Below the pieces are notes generated by a model, which did not search any database, was not told the DNA's origin, and saw nothing but the letters and a program-made list of their open reading frames with translations. A program made the translations under genes and the position numbers. From Deltaproteobacteria bacterium (GTDB lineage: Bacteria > Myxococcota_C > UBA6777), in the NCBI GenBank assembly GCA_006226375.1, contig SBHC01000024.1, forward strand, positions 1 through 48,490: a stretch of DNA of 48,490 nt, in the 5' to 3' direction. This document shows positions 17,868-27,140 of the stretch, piece by piece. Positions within the stretch are counted from its first letter, which is position 1. The number at the start of each line of letters is the position of its first letter.

Positions 17868-20800
17868 TCAGGGAGAGGCCAAAACGTTGCATTGGTCGGG
17901 AAGGAACAAGAGCTGGTTGCCTCGGAATAGCCTTTGCACGTCAGAGCCTTCCAGCTTGGAGTCAAAGGGCGTGTCATAGGGACTAGGATTTTGCCACACC
18001 AACATCGCTCCCTGCGGTAAGGTCAGCGCTTCGTGTCCCAGTGTAGATGAAAGTACCCCTGACTGCGCTTTGCAATTTGCATTCTCTCCCGAAACTTTGC
18101 AGTCCCGGTAGACCTTCTTCAAAGCACAATTCCCATCCTTGGTGGTACACAGGTACTTGTTGTTTTCAAGCACAACCCGGCCCGCCATATCCATCAAGAC
18201 ATCTGGACCAGGGTTGCCCCAAAAGAGGCTGTTCTCCAGATGCATCCGACTGGGTACGCTGCTCACCGAGCGAAACACAGGTTGGGCAAAATAACAAACC
18301 TGCCCCTGCGGACACCGATACTCTTGCGGCTTGCAGACTGCCCCATCAGGACAAGATTGCCCCACGACACAGCGCGTACCGTTGGAACAACGAGGCTGAT
18401 AGCAATACTTGCCCAAGCGCTCCCAGGTCGAACAGAGCGACGAGATCCTCGGTTTGCCTTGTTCCACAAACCGCTGACGCAAACAATACAACCCATCTCC
18501 ACATGCATTGGTCTTGCACGGATCCTTCGTCGTCTCCTCCAAAGTACCACACTCTCCCGTTGGGTTGAACAAGGTTCGTATGGGTCGCAGTGATACATTC
18601 TCAAAGGAGGTCACGTCCTCGCATGTGTGAGGTTGTCCTGGCTCCACACATTGAACCCCTGGCTGAGGTTGCCAGAACCCCTGTCCTGCCGAGGCCACGC
18701 TGTCGTTCCACACCCAGCGACACTCTTTCCCTTGCTCTCTACATGTTTGACAGGCTCCAAGCTTAAGACGTTCTTCCTCGGATTTGCCCTCCCAAGCCTG
18801 ACAAGGATCCAGTTCATACGGTACGCGCACAGGCCGACGAGTCCAACCGTCCGAGAGAGAAGAGAGCCACCCTTTTTGTGTGGGAGAGCAGCTGTAGTCC
18901 GCCTTCGCAAACACCCAACGGACCAGTCCCCTTGCTCCCACCCAGATCCCAGTTCCATGACTGGGCGGAATCCCTTGTTCGGGTCGGGCAGGGGCAGATG
19001 TTGCTCCCACAAAGCTGCTTTGTTGAATGGTCAACTTGCTTTGGTTGTTCACCACCCGTAGATGGGAGCCGGCGTTGTCTGCAAAGTGCTCATGGTGCAT
19101 TTGAAAGACACCCGATGATGAATCAATCGTTACACCCGAAAGAGACTGGGCTGCCCACACATTGTTCTGAAGCTCTACATCTTGGGTCTGACCAAACCAA
19201 GCACCGTTTCCATTTCCAACCACCGCATTCCGCATCACCTTCACAGGCTGAAGACTGGCCAAGAGTGTAAGTCCATAGCTATGCGACGACTGCAAACCGT
19301 TCTGCTCAAATCGGTTTTCAATGATAGAAACCGACTTGTTCAAAATAGAAAGAGACACACCGTGTTCTGTGGCTCCTTGAAACACATTGTGTTGGAGAAG
19401 AACATCTCCATCAGCACGAAAGAGGCTTAGGCCAGAGTTGATGGGTATGGAACTTGGGGAAGAAACAAGCGTGTTGTTGACGATACGATTGCCTTGCACA
19501 ACAAGAGTTGTAACATCCAGAAGTTCAACCCCGCTATGTTGGTTCTTTTGAATGTCATTGCCTTCCAGGGTAAGAAGCCCCTTGATGCCTTGCAGCAAAA
19601 GTCCTCGAAATTCATGTGTGCTTCCGTTGTGTTCAACTCGGTTGAATGAGACGGTCACATCCTGGACATGACGCATTTGGACGCCAGCGTGTGAGAAGTG
19701 CTGGATCAGATTGCCCTCGATCTTTACGTTACCGTAGGGCTGATTGGCGATTCCGTCGATGACAATGCCATCTTCTACATCACTAGCATTCTTAGTCCCC
19801 ATGAATTCGTTTTTTTCAACAACGATCTCTTTTCCATTTCCCGAAGCAACAAGCAAACCATTTCCACGATTTCGTCGGAATCGATTGCCTCGAACCAAGA
19901 CGCTTTGAAACGACTGGGAGATGTAAACGCCAGCTTTGTCCGAATGTTTCAAGCTGTTCTCTTGGAACAGATTGTCCAGGAGTACTAGGTTTTTCACATC
20001 CACAGAGTTCACCGCCATGGAGCTGTTTTGAAGGATTTGATTTCCTTGTACTGTTACTTGCTCCATCTCGTTGCACTGAACCCCAGAACCCTGGCTGGCA
20101 GTGCGACCGTTCCCAACAATCAGATTGCCTTGGAGCGAGGCGCGAGACGAGCGTCCAACAATCACTCCAACGTTGTGGTTGTTCAAGATATGATTGTTCT
20201 GCAAAGAGATGTCTGTTTTGATTTCTGTGAGAAACACACCGGCCTGGAACTTCAGTCGATTGTTCCCTTCCACCCGACATCGTTCCACAAGCACGCGATT
20301 GGCCACTTGCACATGAATGCCGTTGTAGCCATTATCATGAATGTAGCTATCGCGAACCACAACATCACCCGACATCTTGTTAAGATACAAACCCAGCCCA
20401 TCGGAGAATGGACCTTTTCGCACCCCTGAGATCTCTAGGTTCTCAACAACTGCCGACTTCCCTTCCACGTACACTCCAAAATCACGAGGCTGGAGGATCC
20501 GAAGATGACGCAAGGTCACTGTTGTGTTCACCGTATAAATGCCCAATCCATCGGGAACTCGGGCATTGCCCGCGACGATAGAAAAGCCTTCCAAAACCAC
20601 CGTGGCGTTTGCGATATACAAGGCTGAGCGTTCGGTACCGTTGCGGCTTACAAATCGAACATCGGTTGTACATCGCCCGACCAAGTGGATGTGCTTGCCT
20701 TCTATCTTGGTGTCCCAAGGGTAATCACCGGGAGCTAGAAGAACCACCGTTGGGCCAGAAGCTTTGTTGATCGCCGAGGCAAGGGACACCAAAGGTTTGC

Positions 20801-21632
20801 TTCGTGAGCCATCACCATTCACTGAAGCGCTTGGGTCTACGAAAAGAACAGGTGTACTTGCAGGTACGTTGGCTCGCTTTCGATATTCCTCGTCCCACTT
20901 GTAGTTTTTGTCTTCAGGACAAGGTTTCTGAGGACCTGCCTTTCCTTCGAGGTCACGAGGAACAGTGGGCATAGGTGGCAAGGTAAGTTGGCACACACCT
21001 TGTTCATCACGCTGCCATCCTGAACCACACCGAAGACGCGCTTCTCCTTTCGCATCGTTCTCCCAAAATGTCGGAGCCAACGTCGAAAGTTGAGGGATGC
21101 AATAGTGCTGGGAGTTACGTGCCATTCCCTCTGCGCATGCTGGCCTGCAGTGTTGCCCGACCCACTCCCATGAGGATGGACATAAGCAATCGGCGACGTC
21201 AGGACCTTCCCCTCCAGGCTGGCAAAATGGCTTGCAGTGCCCCTGGCTCTGCCCTGTCTCTTTGCTGCATAAGCCGGGAGTATCCGAGCAATCAGAATCG
21301 CTCTGGCATGCTTCCACACACTGTTGCGAGGTGGGATGACATAGCTGTTTAGCAGCGCAAGGGTTTTCGACGCTACAAGCTATCCGACAACGACCGCTGG
21401 AGACATCACACCGCTGTGACGTCAAGCAATCCTTGTTGCTACGGCAAGCGCCCTCGCAAGTCTGCGAGTCACAAACTTCTCCGGCCAGACAGTCTCCTGC
21501 AGAAACGCAGGCACGTGTGTTGTTCCCATTCTGGCACGAGGTTGAAACGCACACAAGCAAGGCAAGCAACCAAACCGTTCGTTGCCATGGCAAGGCCCAC
21601 AACTTAAAACTCTTACTTCTCCACTGGTTCAT
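17868..21632 (-). CDS. Lipoprotein with right-handed parallel beta-helix and Cys-rich ends
   Basis: 1254 residues. The N-terminus has a basic stretch, a hydrophobic segment and a possible lipobox V-S-T-S-C. Residues 35-210 are Cys-rich with units like C-x5-D-C-x6-C. From about 265 (F-V-D-P-S-A-S-V-N-G-D-G-S, P-T-V-V-L-L-A-P-G-D-Y) to about 890 runs a parallel beta-helix (PbH1) with many N-x-I-x-x-N and G-V-x-V units, the fold of pectate lyases and NosD; no catalytic residues can be assigned. A second Cys-rich region (about 950-1180) follows. Probably a surface-anchored adhesin or glycan-binding protein. Only a weak GAAG site precedes ATG 21632. Same strand as the 28-repeat gene, possibly a unit with it. 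Confidence 0.8.
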   Translation of the reverse strand: MNQWRSKSFKLWALPWQRTVWLLALLVCVSTSCQNGNNTRACVSAGDCLAGEVCDSQTCEGACRSNKDCLTSQRCDVSSGRCRIACSVENPCAAKQLCHPTSQQCVEACQSDSDCSDTPGLCSKETGQSQGHCKPFCQPGGEGPDVADCLCPSSWEWVGQHCRPACAEGMARNSQHYCIPQLSTLAPTFWENDAKGEARLRCGSGWQRDEQGVCQLTLPPMPTVPRDLEGKAGPQKPCPEDKNYKWDEEYRKRANVPASTPVLFVDPSASVNGDGSRSKPLVSLASAINKASGPTVVLLAPGDYPWDTKIEGKHIHLVGRCTTDVRFVSRNGTERSALYIANATVVLEGFSIVAGNARVPDGLGIYTVNTTVTLRHLRILQPRDFGVYVEGKSAVVENLEISGVRKGPFSDGLGLYLNKMSGDVVVRDSYIHDNGYNGIHVQVANRVLVERCRVEGNNRLKFQAGVFLTEIKTDISLQNNHILNNHNVGVIVGRSSRASLQGNLIVGNGRTASQGSGVQCNEMEQVTVQGNQILQNSSMAVNSVDVKNLVLLDNLFQENSLKHSDKAGVYISQSFQSVLVRGNRFRRNRGNGLLVASGNGKEIVVEKNEFMGTKNASDVEDGIVIDGIANQPYGNVKIEGNLIQHFSHAGVQMRHVQDVTVSFNRVEHNGSTHEFRGLLLQGIKGLLTLEGNDIQKNQHSGVELLDVTTLVVQGNRIVNNTLVSSPSSIPINSGLSLFRADGDVLLQHNVFQGATEHGVSLSILNKSVSIIENRFEQNGLQSSHSYGLTLLASLQPVKVMRNAVVGNGNGAWFGQTQDVELQNNVWAAQSLSGVTIDSSSGVFQMHHEHFADNAGSHLRVVNNQSKLTIQQSSFVGATSAPARPEQGIPPSHGTGIWVGARGLVRWVFAKADYSCSPTQKGWLSSLSDGWTRRPVRVPYELDPCQAWEGKSEEERLKLGACQTCREQGKECRWVWNDSVASAGQGFWQPQPGVQCVEPGQPHTCEDVTSFENVSLRPIRTLFNPTGECGTLEETTKDPCKTNACGDGLYCLRQRFVEQGKPRISSLCSTWERLGKYCYQPRCSNGTRCVVGQSCPDGAVCKPQEYRCPQGQVCYFAQPVFRSVSSVPSRMHLENSLFWGNPGPDVLMDMAGRVVLENNKYLCTTKDGNCALKKVYRDCKVSGENANCKAQSGVLSSTLGHEALTLPQGAMLVWQNPSPYDTPFDSKLEGSDVQRLFRGNQLLFLPDQCNVLASP

Positions 21633-22109
21633 AACACTTCAAATCCGAAGACCCCTCCAAACAAAGCATACAGTCCATTCATACCAGAGTGAGAGTGTAG
21701 TGAAAAGATGCACCTCTCTGTACTTTGCTTCCCACCCAAACACTATGATAGATAAAACACTCTGACATAACGAGGAGATCTTAAGCCCTCGTCGCACACC
21801 AAACAACAGGTTCCTTATCAGGGTCAATCATTCCGGCAAAGTTATCCAAAGAAACATCAACTGCGAATGTCTTCAGGGATACCCGTCTTATTGAATGGTT
21901 TGACAAACTCTTATGTATGTTTTGCTTCATTAGGAATGCAAACAGCCCATGCATTGTTAGTTTTTTGGAACCCTACCGTTGAAGTTTGCAACTTGACAGA
22001 AATATCTTGGCATTCCAAGAAAAAGTAAGAGAATACTCTTTGTATTTCGTACGGTCTTTTGTATCGAGATGAGAGCACATCTCATTCCAACACAGCAACA
22101 AGGAATCCA
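21633..22109. other. Divergent intergenic region, no gene seen
   Basis: This AT-richer gap separates the beta-helix gene and the methionine genes. I find no open frame of interest, no tRNA and no match to SAM-I riboswitch landmarks. It holds a 6-bp inverted repeat ACGAGG-N11-CCTCGT (21770-21792) and the inverted repeat listed at 22005. Confidence 0.6.
22005..22020 (+). promoter_or_regulatory. Inverted repeat overlapping a possible -35 before metA
   Basis: TCTTGG-CATT-CCAAGA is a perfect 6-bp inverted repeat. It overlaps TTGGCA (22007-22012), which with AATACT at 22032-22037 (19-base spacer) would be a poor promoter. A methionine-responsive regulator could bind here; the sequence does not resemble the MetJ box. 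Confidence 0.3.
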
Positions 22110-23201
22110 ATGCCACTAGTCAATCATAAGCCACTTCCTTCACTCACAGACATGGCTGAACAAGGGCACGCCGTTCTAACCTTAGAAGAAGCCACCCACC
22201 AAGATATTCGAGAGTTGCACATCGGCCTTCTCAATATGATGCCGGATGCAGCACTACGAGTTACAGAACAACAATTCATGAGAATGGTGGGGAGTTGCAA
22301 CCAGATCGCCCAATTCTACGTCCACTTGTTTACAGTACCAGGCTTACAAAGAGGCCCTCAGGCTTCTGCATACATTGACGAGCATTACGATAGCTTCGAC
22401 AAACTCAAGGCTGAAGGACTGGATGCGCTTATCATCACAGGAGCAAACGTAAGCAACCCTTCGTTGGAACAAGAGCCGTTTTGGGAGCCGCTTCAAGAAG
22501 TGATCGACTGGGCAACAGAGCACACAACCTCCGTCTTGTGTTCGTGCCTCGCCACTCATGCCCTGATGAAGCATCAATACAACATGGAACGGATCCCATT
22601 ACCTCAAAAGCGATGGGGAGTTTACTCTCACACGATCCACCAACCCAACCACCCACTGCTACGGGACATCAACACCCGATTTGACGTCCCTCACTCACGC
22701 CACAACGCGATCACAAGCGACCAGTTTCTTGAAGCAGGCCTTACCATTCTGGTGGAAAGCGATGAAGGGGGGGTACATATCGCGGTGAGCCCCGATCAAT
22801 TTAGGATGATCTACTTTCAAGCTCACCCCGAATACGACAGCAATAGCTTGCTCAAAGAATACAAGCGTGAAGTCACTCGGTACATTCATGGAGCCCGAGA
22901 CGACTACCCTCCCCACCCGGAACATTACTTCTTTGCACAAGCAGCCAACGTTGCCGACGAATACCAGCATCAAGTGCAAAGTGCGCTTGAGAAAGGCCAA
23001 GCCCCCCCGCCGTTCCCAGAAAACGAGTTGGAGCGCCTAGTGGATAACACATGGGGAGATACAGGCAAAGCCATCGTAAACAACTGGCTAGGCCTTGTGT
23101 ACAAACTCACTCACATTGACAGGGGAAAAACATTTGGTCCAGGAATCAACCCGAAAGACCCCCTCAAGATTTTGGGTCTGGATGAAAACACCACTCTCTA
23201 A
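22110..23201 (+). CDS. metA: MetA-family homoserine O-acyltransferase
   Basis: 363 residues. Activates homoserine by O-acylation, the first committed step to methionine, in the cytoplasm. Family marks: H-I-G-L-L-N-M-M-P (about 37-45), I-T-G-A-N-V-S at 109-115, the nucleophile Cys146 in L-C-S-C-L-A, P-H-S-R and H-P-E-Y-D (His239, Glu241) completing the Cys-His-Glu set of E. coli MetA. At the residue that decides acyl donor (Gly for succinyl, Glu for acetyl in characterised MetA) I align Ser115, so the donor is uncertain. ATG 22110 is preferred over TTG 22059 because of AAGGA six bases upstream. The metY gene follows after 87 bases. Divergent from many MetA proteins, but the catalytic residues are all present. 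Confidence 0.85.
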   Translation: MPLVNHKPLPSLTDMAEQGHAVLTLEEATHQDIRELHIGLLNMMPDAALRVTEQQFMRMVGSCNQIAQFYVHLFTVPGLQRGPQASAYIDEHYDSFDKLKAEGLDALIITGANVSNPSLEQEPFWEPLQEVIDWATEHTTSVLCSCLATHALMKHQYNMERIPLPQKRWGVYSHTIHQPNHPLLRDINTRFDVPHSRHNAITSDQFLEAGLTILVESDEGGVHIAVSPDQFRMIYFQAHPEYDSNSLLKEYKREVTRYIHGARDDYPPHPEHYFFAQAANVADEYQHQVQSALEKGQAPPPFPENELERLVDNTWGDTGKAIVNNWLGLVYKLTHIDRGKTFGPGINPKDPLKILGLDENTTL

Positions 23202-23288
23202 AACAAGCCTGTAACGTGTAGAACTCTCTCAGCAGGGATTGCTCTTTCACTCGGGAGAATGGTCTCCCAACTCACCAAAGGATGGCTC

Positions 23289-24563
23289 ATGAAACTCGAC
23301 ACAATCGGAATTCACGCTGGATACGAAACGGACCCTACAACAAAGTCTGTCGCTGTTCCTATTTACCAAACCGTCGCTTACGAATTTGACAATGCGCAAC
23401 ATGGCGCTGACCTCTTTAACCTTGCTGTGCCCGGAAACATCTACACTCGGATCATGAACCCAACCGCCGATGTTCTGGAAAAACGAGTCGCGGAGATGGA
23501 AGGAGGCATAGCAGGTCTCGCGCTGAGTGCAGGAAGCGCCGCAGTAAACTACTCCATCTTGACCATCGCAGAAGCAGGCAACAATGTTGTCTCTGTCCCC
23601 CTCCTCTACGGTGGAACATACACATTGTTTGCTCACATGCTGCCCAAGCTTGGCATTGAGGTTCGGTTTGCCAAAGACGACAACCCCGCCAGCCTGGAAG
23701 CCCTCATCGATGACAAGACTTCTGCTGTGTACTGCGAGTCCATCGGAAACCCAGCCGGAAACATTGTGGACCTGGAAGCCATCTCCACAATGGCCCACAA
23801 ACACGGAGTACCCGTTATCGTCGATAACACGGTTGCTACCCCAGCTCTGATTCGCCCCATTGATTATGGATGTGACATCGTCGTCCACTCATTAACCAAA
23901 TACATAGGTGGCCACGGCAACTCACTCGGTGGAATCATCGTTGACAGCGGCAAGTTCCCCTGGGCTCAACATGCCGATCGTTTCCCGATGCTGAATCAGC
24001 CCGAAGCCTCCTACCACGGCGTTGTTTATACCGAAGCATTGGGGCCGGCCGCCTATATTGGCCGAGCACGCACAGTCCCTCTCCGTAACACTGGCGCTGC
24101 CATCAGCCCCTTGAATGCGTTTTTAATCTTGCAAGGTCTGGAAACTCTTACCTTGCGAATGGAACGGCACTGCGAGAACGCAATGGCAGTAGCGAACTAC
24201 CTGCAAGGTCATGACAAAGTGGAGTGGGTCAAGTTTGCAGGGCTCTCAGACTCCCCCTATTACAACCTTGCGCAAAAGTACACCAACGGAAAACCCTCTG
24301 CACTTCTTTCTTTTGGAATCAAAGGAGGGTTTGAGTCAGGCGTTCAATTCTATGACGCCCTCAAGCTCTTCAAGCGCTTGGTTAACATTGGAGATGCAAA
24401 GTCTCTGGCAGCTCACCCCGCCTCTACCACCCACCGACAGCTCACCGAAGAAGAGCTCAAGACAGCAGGCGTAACGCCTGATATGATCCGTCTGTGCGTG
24501 GGTATCGAGCACATCGACGACATCATTGCCGACCTGGAACAAGCTCTGGCTCACGCCAAATAA
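23289..24563 (+). CDS. metY: O-acetylhomoserine sulfhydrylase (Cys/Met metabolism PLP enzyme)
   Basis: 424 residues. Converts O-acetylhomoserine and sulfide to homocysteine with pyridoxal phosphate. The long MetY-type N-terminus (D-T-I-G-I-H-A-G-Y ... P-I-Y-Q-T-V-A-Y), the cofactor-binding Y-T-R-I-M-N-P-T, V-D-N-T-V-A-T-P and the Schiff-base Lys204 in H-S-L-T-K-Y-I-G-G-H-G identify it; length near 425 fits MetY better than MetB or MetC (about 390). Start ATG 23289 has AAAGGA upstream; an in-frame ATG at 23259 lacks one. Together with the MetA-family gene in front it forms a two-gene direct-sulfhydrylation route. Homocysteine would then be methylated by an enzyme encoded elsewhere. Confidence 0.9.
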   Translation: MKLDTIGIHAGYETDPTTKSVAVPIYQTVAYEFDNAQHGADLFNLAVPGNIYTRIMNPTADVLEKRVAEMEGGIAGLALSAGSAAVNYSILTIAEAGNNVVSVPLLYGGTYTLFAHMLPKLGIEVRFAKDDNPASLEALIDDKTSAVYCESIGNPAGNIVDLEAISTMAHKHGVPVIVDNTVATPALIRPIDYGCDIVVHSLTKYIGGHGNSLGGIIVDSGKFPWAQHADRFPMLNQPEASYHGVVYTEALGPAAYIGRARTVPLRNTGAAISPLNAFLILQGLETLTLRMERHCENAMAVANYLQGHDKVEWVKFAGLSDSPYYNLAQKYTNGKPSALLSFGIKGGFESGVQFYDALKLFKRLVNIGDAKSLAAHPASTTHRQLTEEELKTAGVTPDMIRLCVGIEHIDDIIADLEQALAHAK

Positions 24564-24679
24564 AGAGCCTGCTCCAGAAGACAATCCGCAACCCCCGCCC
24601 AGACGACGGCTGCTCATTGTTCAGCGAAGAGAACGCCGTTCACACTCCTCCCTATCCTATGCCTTGACATAGCCAACCC

Positions 24680-26815
24680 TTATCGTAACCCAAGAGTCCC
24701 CAGCGCTTCTCTTGCTTTGCGACGAACCATAACATCCGGATCCTGACTGGAGGCGTGTTGCAGGGCTGGAATCACTTCGGTTGCGCCCAAGACTTCCGCC
24801 ACTTCAACCGCTTCCCAACGAACCCCTTCGTTGTCATCGTGGAGAAGAACCTTCTCAAGGAAAGGAACACACTCTTTGGCTTGTAGCATGCGGCATGCTT
24901 TGAGGGCATTGCGACGAACAGGATAGGCACGATCCGTTTGCAAGACAGTCAACAACGCAGGGACAGCGTCCTTAATCCCAAGGTAACCGAGTGTTTCAGC
25001 GGCCTGGCTTCTGACATCCACAGAAGAGTCTTGCGTGAGTGCTTTGCTCAGCACAGGAGCGCTGTTTGTCGCTTTGAGGTTTCGCAACGCAAGAATCGCA
25101 TGAGCACGAACATCATCGGACCGGTCATTCTCCACGACCCATTGTAGAGTCGGTATGGACTGTGTCGCGCCAAACTGCCACAACGCTTCGGTAGCCTGAA
25201 CGCGAACAGGAGCGTGTTCGTCTTTTTGCAACGCGAGGAAGAAGGCTTCCACGGCAGTTGTCGCTCCCATCTCTCGAAGACTCTCCGCGACTTTCTCTCG
25301 CACCATTTCATCAGGGTCTTGGGTGAGCAACTGTGTCATCACAGGAACAGCCTGGCTGGCTCCAAAAGCACGCAACGTCTCCACCATCTCCCACCTCACG
25401 CTCTCGTGTGGCTCCTTTTGCAAAGCAAGCACCAGCGTGGGAATTGTGGTTTGCGCGTTTAACAAACGTAATGATTTGACACTGCTCCGACGGGCTGGAT
25501 ACGCAGAGTCTCCTTGCATCGCCTGGAGCAAAGCTTCCACATACTCCGTGGCCTTGAGGTGTCCCAAGGTCGCAGCCGAGTCACTCCGGACCCGCTCGTT
25601 GGTGTCGGTTTGCAGCGCCTGAGCCAAGACAGGAATAGCCTCTACAGCGTCCAAGTTGCGAAGGGCTGTCACAGCCACAAGACGAACATGGTCGTTGGGG
25701 TCAGAGAGCAGTAGCGACTGCAACACAGGGATGCTTTCACGAACGCCGAGCTTCCACAAAGCTTCCGCAGCCTGGGCCCGAACCTCTTCATGAGAGTCAT
25801 GGGCAGCCGCGTACAACAAAGCATCCTTGGCCTCCGTCGACTCCCACTTGGCAAAGGCCTTCGCAGCTTGCAAGCGCACGCCATAAGCAGGGTCCTCCCG
25901 GAGCAGCCGAACAAGCAGGGGAGCCGCGTCTTTTGCATCCAACGAAACCAACGCTTCCGCAGCGCTTCGTCGGGCTTCCTCGTTGTCTTCCGTTTCCAGT
26001 AGCCCCAGAAGCACGGGTATGGCGTAAGGACCCATCCGGACCAATGTGTCGGAGGCCCGCTCGTTGGTCTGGTAATGGTGCAGCGCACGAATCGAAGATT
26101 GAATCGCAGACCGACGTTGCCACCAACTCCGAAGCTGTGACAACAGGATCAAGTCAATCTGAACTTTGTATCCAAACACCAGCAACGCCGAGAAAAACGA
26201 GGCATGTTGAATCGTGGACAGTTGGATGCCAAAGGTTGGAATTGTGTCAAACAAGTCGACGGCCTTAAAGGTACTCAACAAGGCATAAAGAACCCAACTT
26301 GCATAGCCAGGGGAGCTGCCCTCCACCTTGTACCAAGATGTAAAACCTAGCTCGTAGACCCCTTGAACCAGAAGCGCAAACGCGAGCAACATCCCAACAC
26401 AAGAGACCACCATCGAGCCCAACGTAACCTGGCCTTCCAAGTAGATGTAGCGAGCCACAGGAGCGTTGGTGTTGGCGAGCGCCTTCTCATCACCAGCGGG
26501 ACGATACAGAAAACCGTTTGCCAGCCCTTCTAAATCTTTCTCCACAAGGAAGTACACATAAGCAATGGAGAGTCCCCCCACAAACAAGGCTGAAGCCCAC
26601 ACGATTTGAAGAAACGCTCCAACCTTATGCCCCAGTAGCCAAAAGAACAGATTGGGGACGATGGTTAAGGACGCAAAGGTCCCAAACAACGACGCGTTGC
26701 ACCACCGGGGCGGGATTCGCTGCAACATCAGCAAGAAAGGCTGAACCACCCACAACAACAAAGACGTCGTTCGACGCCACGCCAGGGTCATGGTTTGCAG
26801 TGCACGGTTCCACAT
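24680..26815 (-). CDS. Membrane protein with 14 C-terminal HEAT repeats
   Basis: 711 residues. The first 235 residues hold about five hydrophobic segments, including S-L-T-I-V-P-N-L-F-F-W-L-L and M-V-V-S-C-V-G-M-L-L-A-F. From about 245 to the end I count 14 units of about 31 residues with the PBS-lyase HEAT pattern (I-P-x-L-x-x-x-L ... V-R-x-x-A-A-x-A-L). Such repeats form a curved scaffold for binding protein partners; here it would hang from the inner membrane, probably in the cytoplasm. No catalytic site. ATG 26815 has a strong GGAGG seven bases upstream. Convergent with metY, divergent from the phosphodiesterase gene, so it stands alone. Confidence 0.8.
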   Translation of the reverse strand: MWNRALQTMTLAWRRTTSLLLWVVQPFLLMLQRIPPRWCNASLFGTFASLTIVPNLFFWLLGHKVGAFLQIVWASALFVGGLSIAYVYFLVEKDLEGLANGFLYRPAGDEKALANTNAPVARYIYLEGQVTLGSMVVSCVGMLLAFALLVQGVYELGFTSWYKVEGSSPGYASWVLYALLSTFKAVDLFDTIPTFGIQLSTIQHASFFSALLVFGYKVQIDLILLSQLRSWWQRRSAIQSSIRALHHYQTNERASDTLVRMGPYAIPVLLGLLETEDNEEARRSAAEALVSLDAKDAAPLLVRLLREDPAYGVRLQAAKAFAKWESTEAKDALLYAAAHDSHEEVRAQAAEALWKLGVRESIPVLQSLLLSDPNDHVRLVAVTALRNLDAVEAIPVLAQALQTDTNERVRSDSAATLGHLKATEYVEALLQAMQGDSAYPARRSSVKSLRLLNAQTTIPTLVLALQKEPHESVRWEMVETLRAFGASQAVPVMTQLLTQDPDEMVREKVAESLREMGATTAVEAFFLALQKDEHAPVRVQATEALWQFGATQSIPTLQWVVENDRSDDVRAHAILALRNLKATNSAPVLSKALTQDSSVDVRSQAAETLGYLGIKDAVPALLTVLQTDRAYPVRRNALKACRMLQAKECVPFLEKVLLHDDNEGVRWEAVEVAEVLGATEVIPALQHASSQDPDVMVRRKAREALGTLGLR

Positions 26816-27140
26816 GCGTACTCCTCCAGAATCATCCTACTTTTGGCAGATAGGCAAGCTCTGGTAGCATGATGACACACCCCATGAACCTTGTCTACAG
26901 CAGTCATCCACAAAGCCCTCTCTCGAAAGAAACCCCGTTGACGCACCCCATGGGCCGAACTATGGTATGCCGAAGAGACAGCAAACATTGAGAGACAGAT
27001 ACTTGAACTGGCTACGCTGGTGAACCAACTGGGAGCGCTAAGCCCCACAAGACCCAACAACTTCTCATGCAACACTTGCATCGCCACTTTAGTCCATTGC
27101 CACTGCCGCTGCGTTTGTGGTTTGAAAAGGAACAACGACC
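26816..27140. other. Divergent intergenic region, no gene seen
   Basis: No convincing open frame or RNA gene. It contains an imperfect 13-base direct repeat GAC(A/G)CACCCCATG at 26874-26886 and 26940-26952. No clear promoter could be read for either flanking gene. Confidence 0.5.

Noticed and set aside
21633-22109. SAM or methionine riboswitch before the metA-metY pair
   Set aside because: No SAM-I core landmarks, no SAH-type core and no terminator stem before the start could be found by eye.
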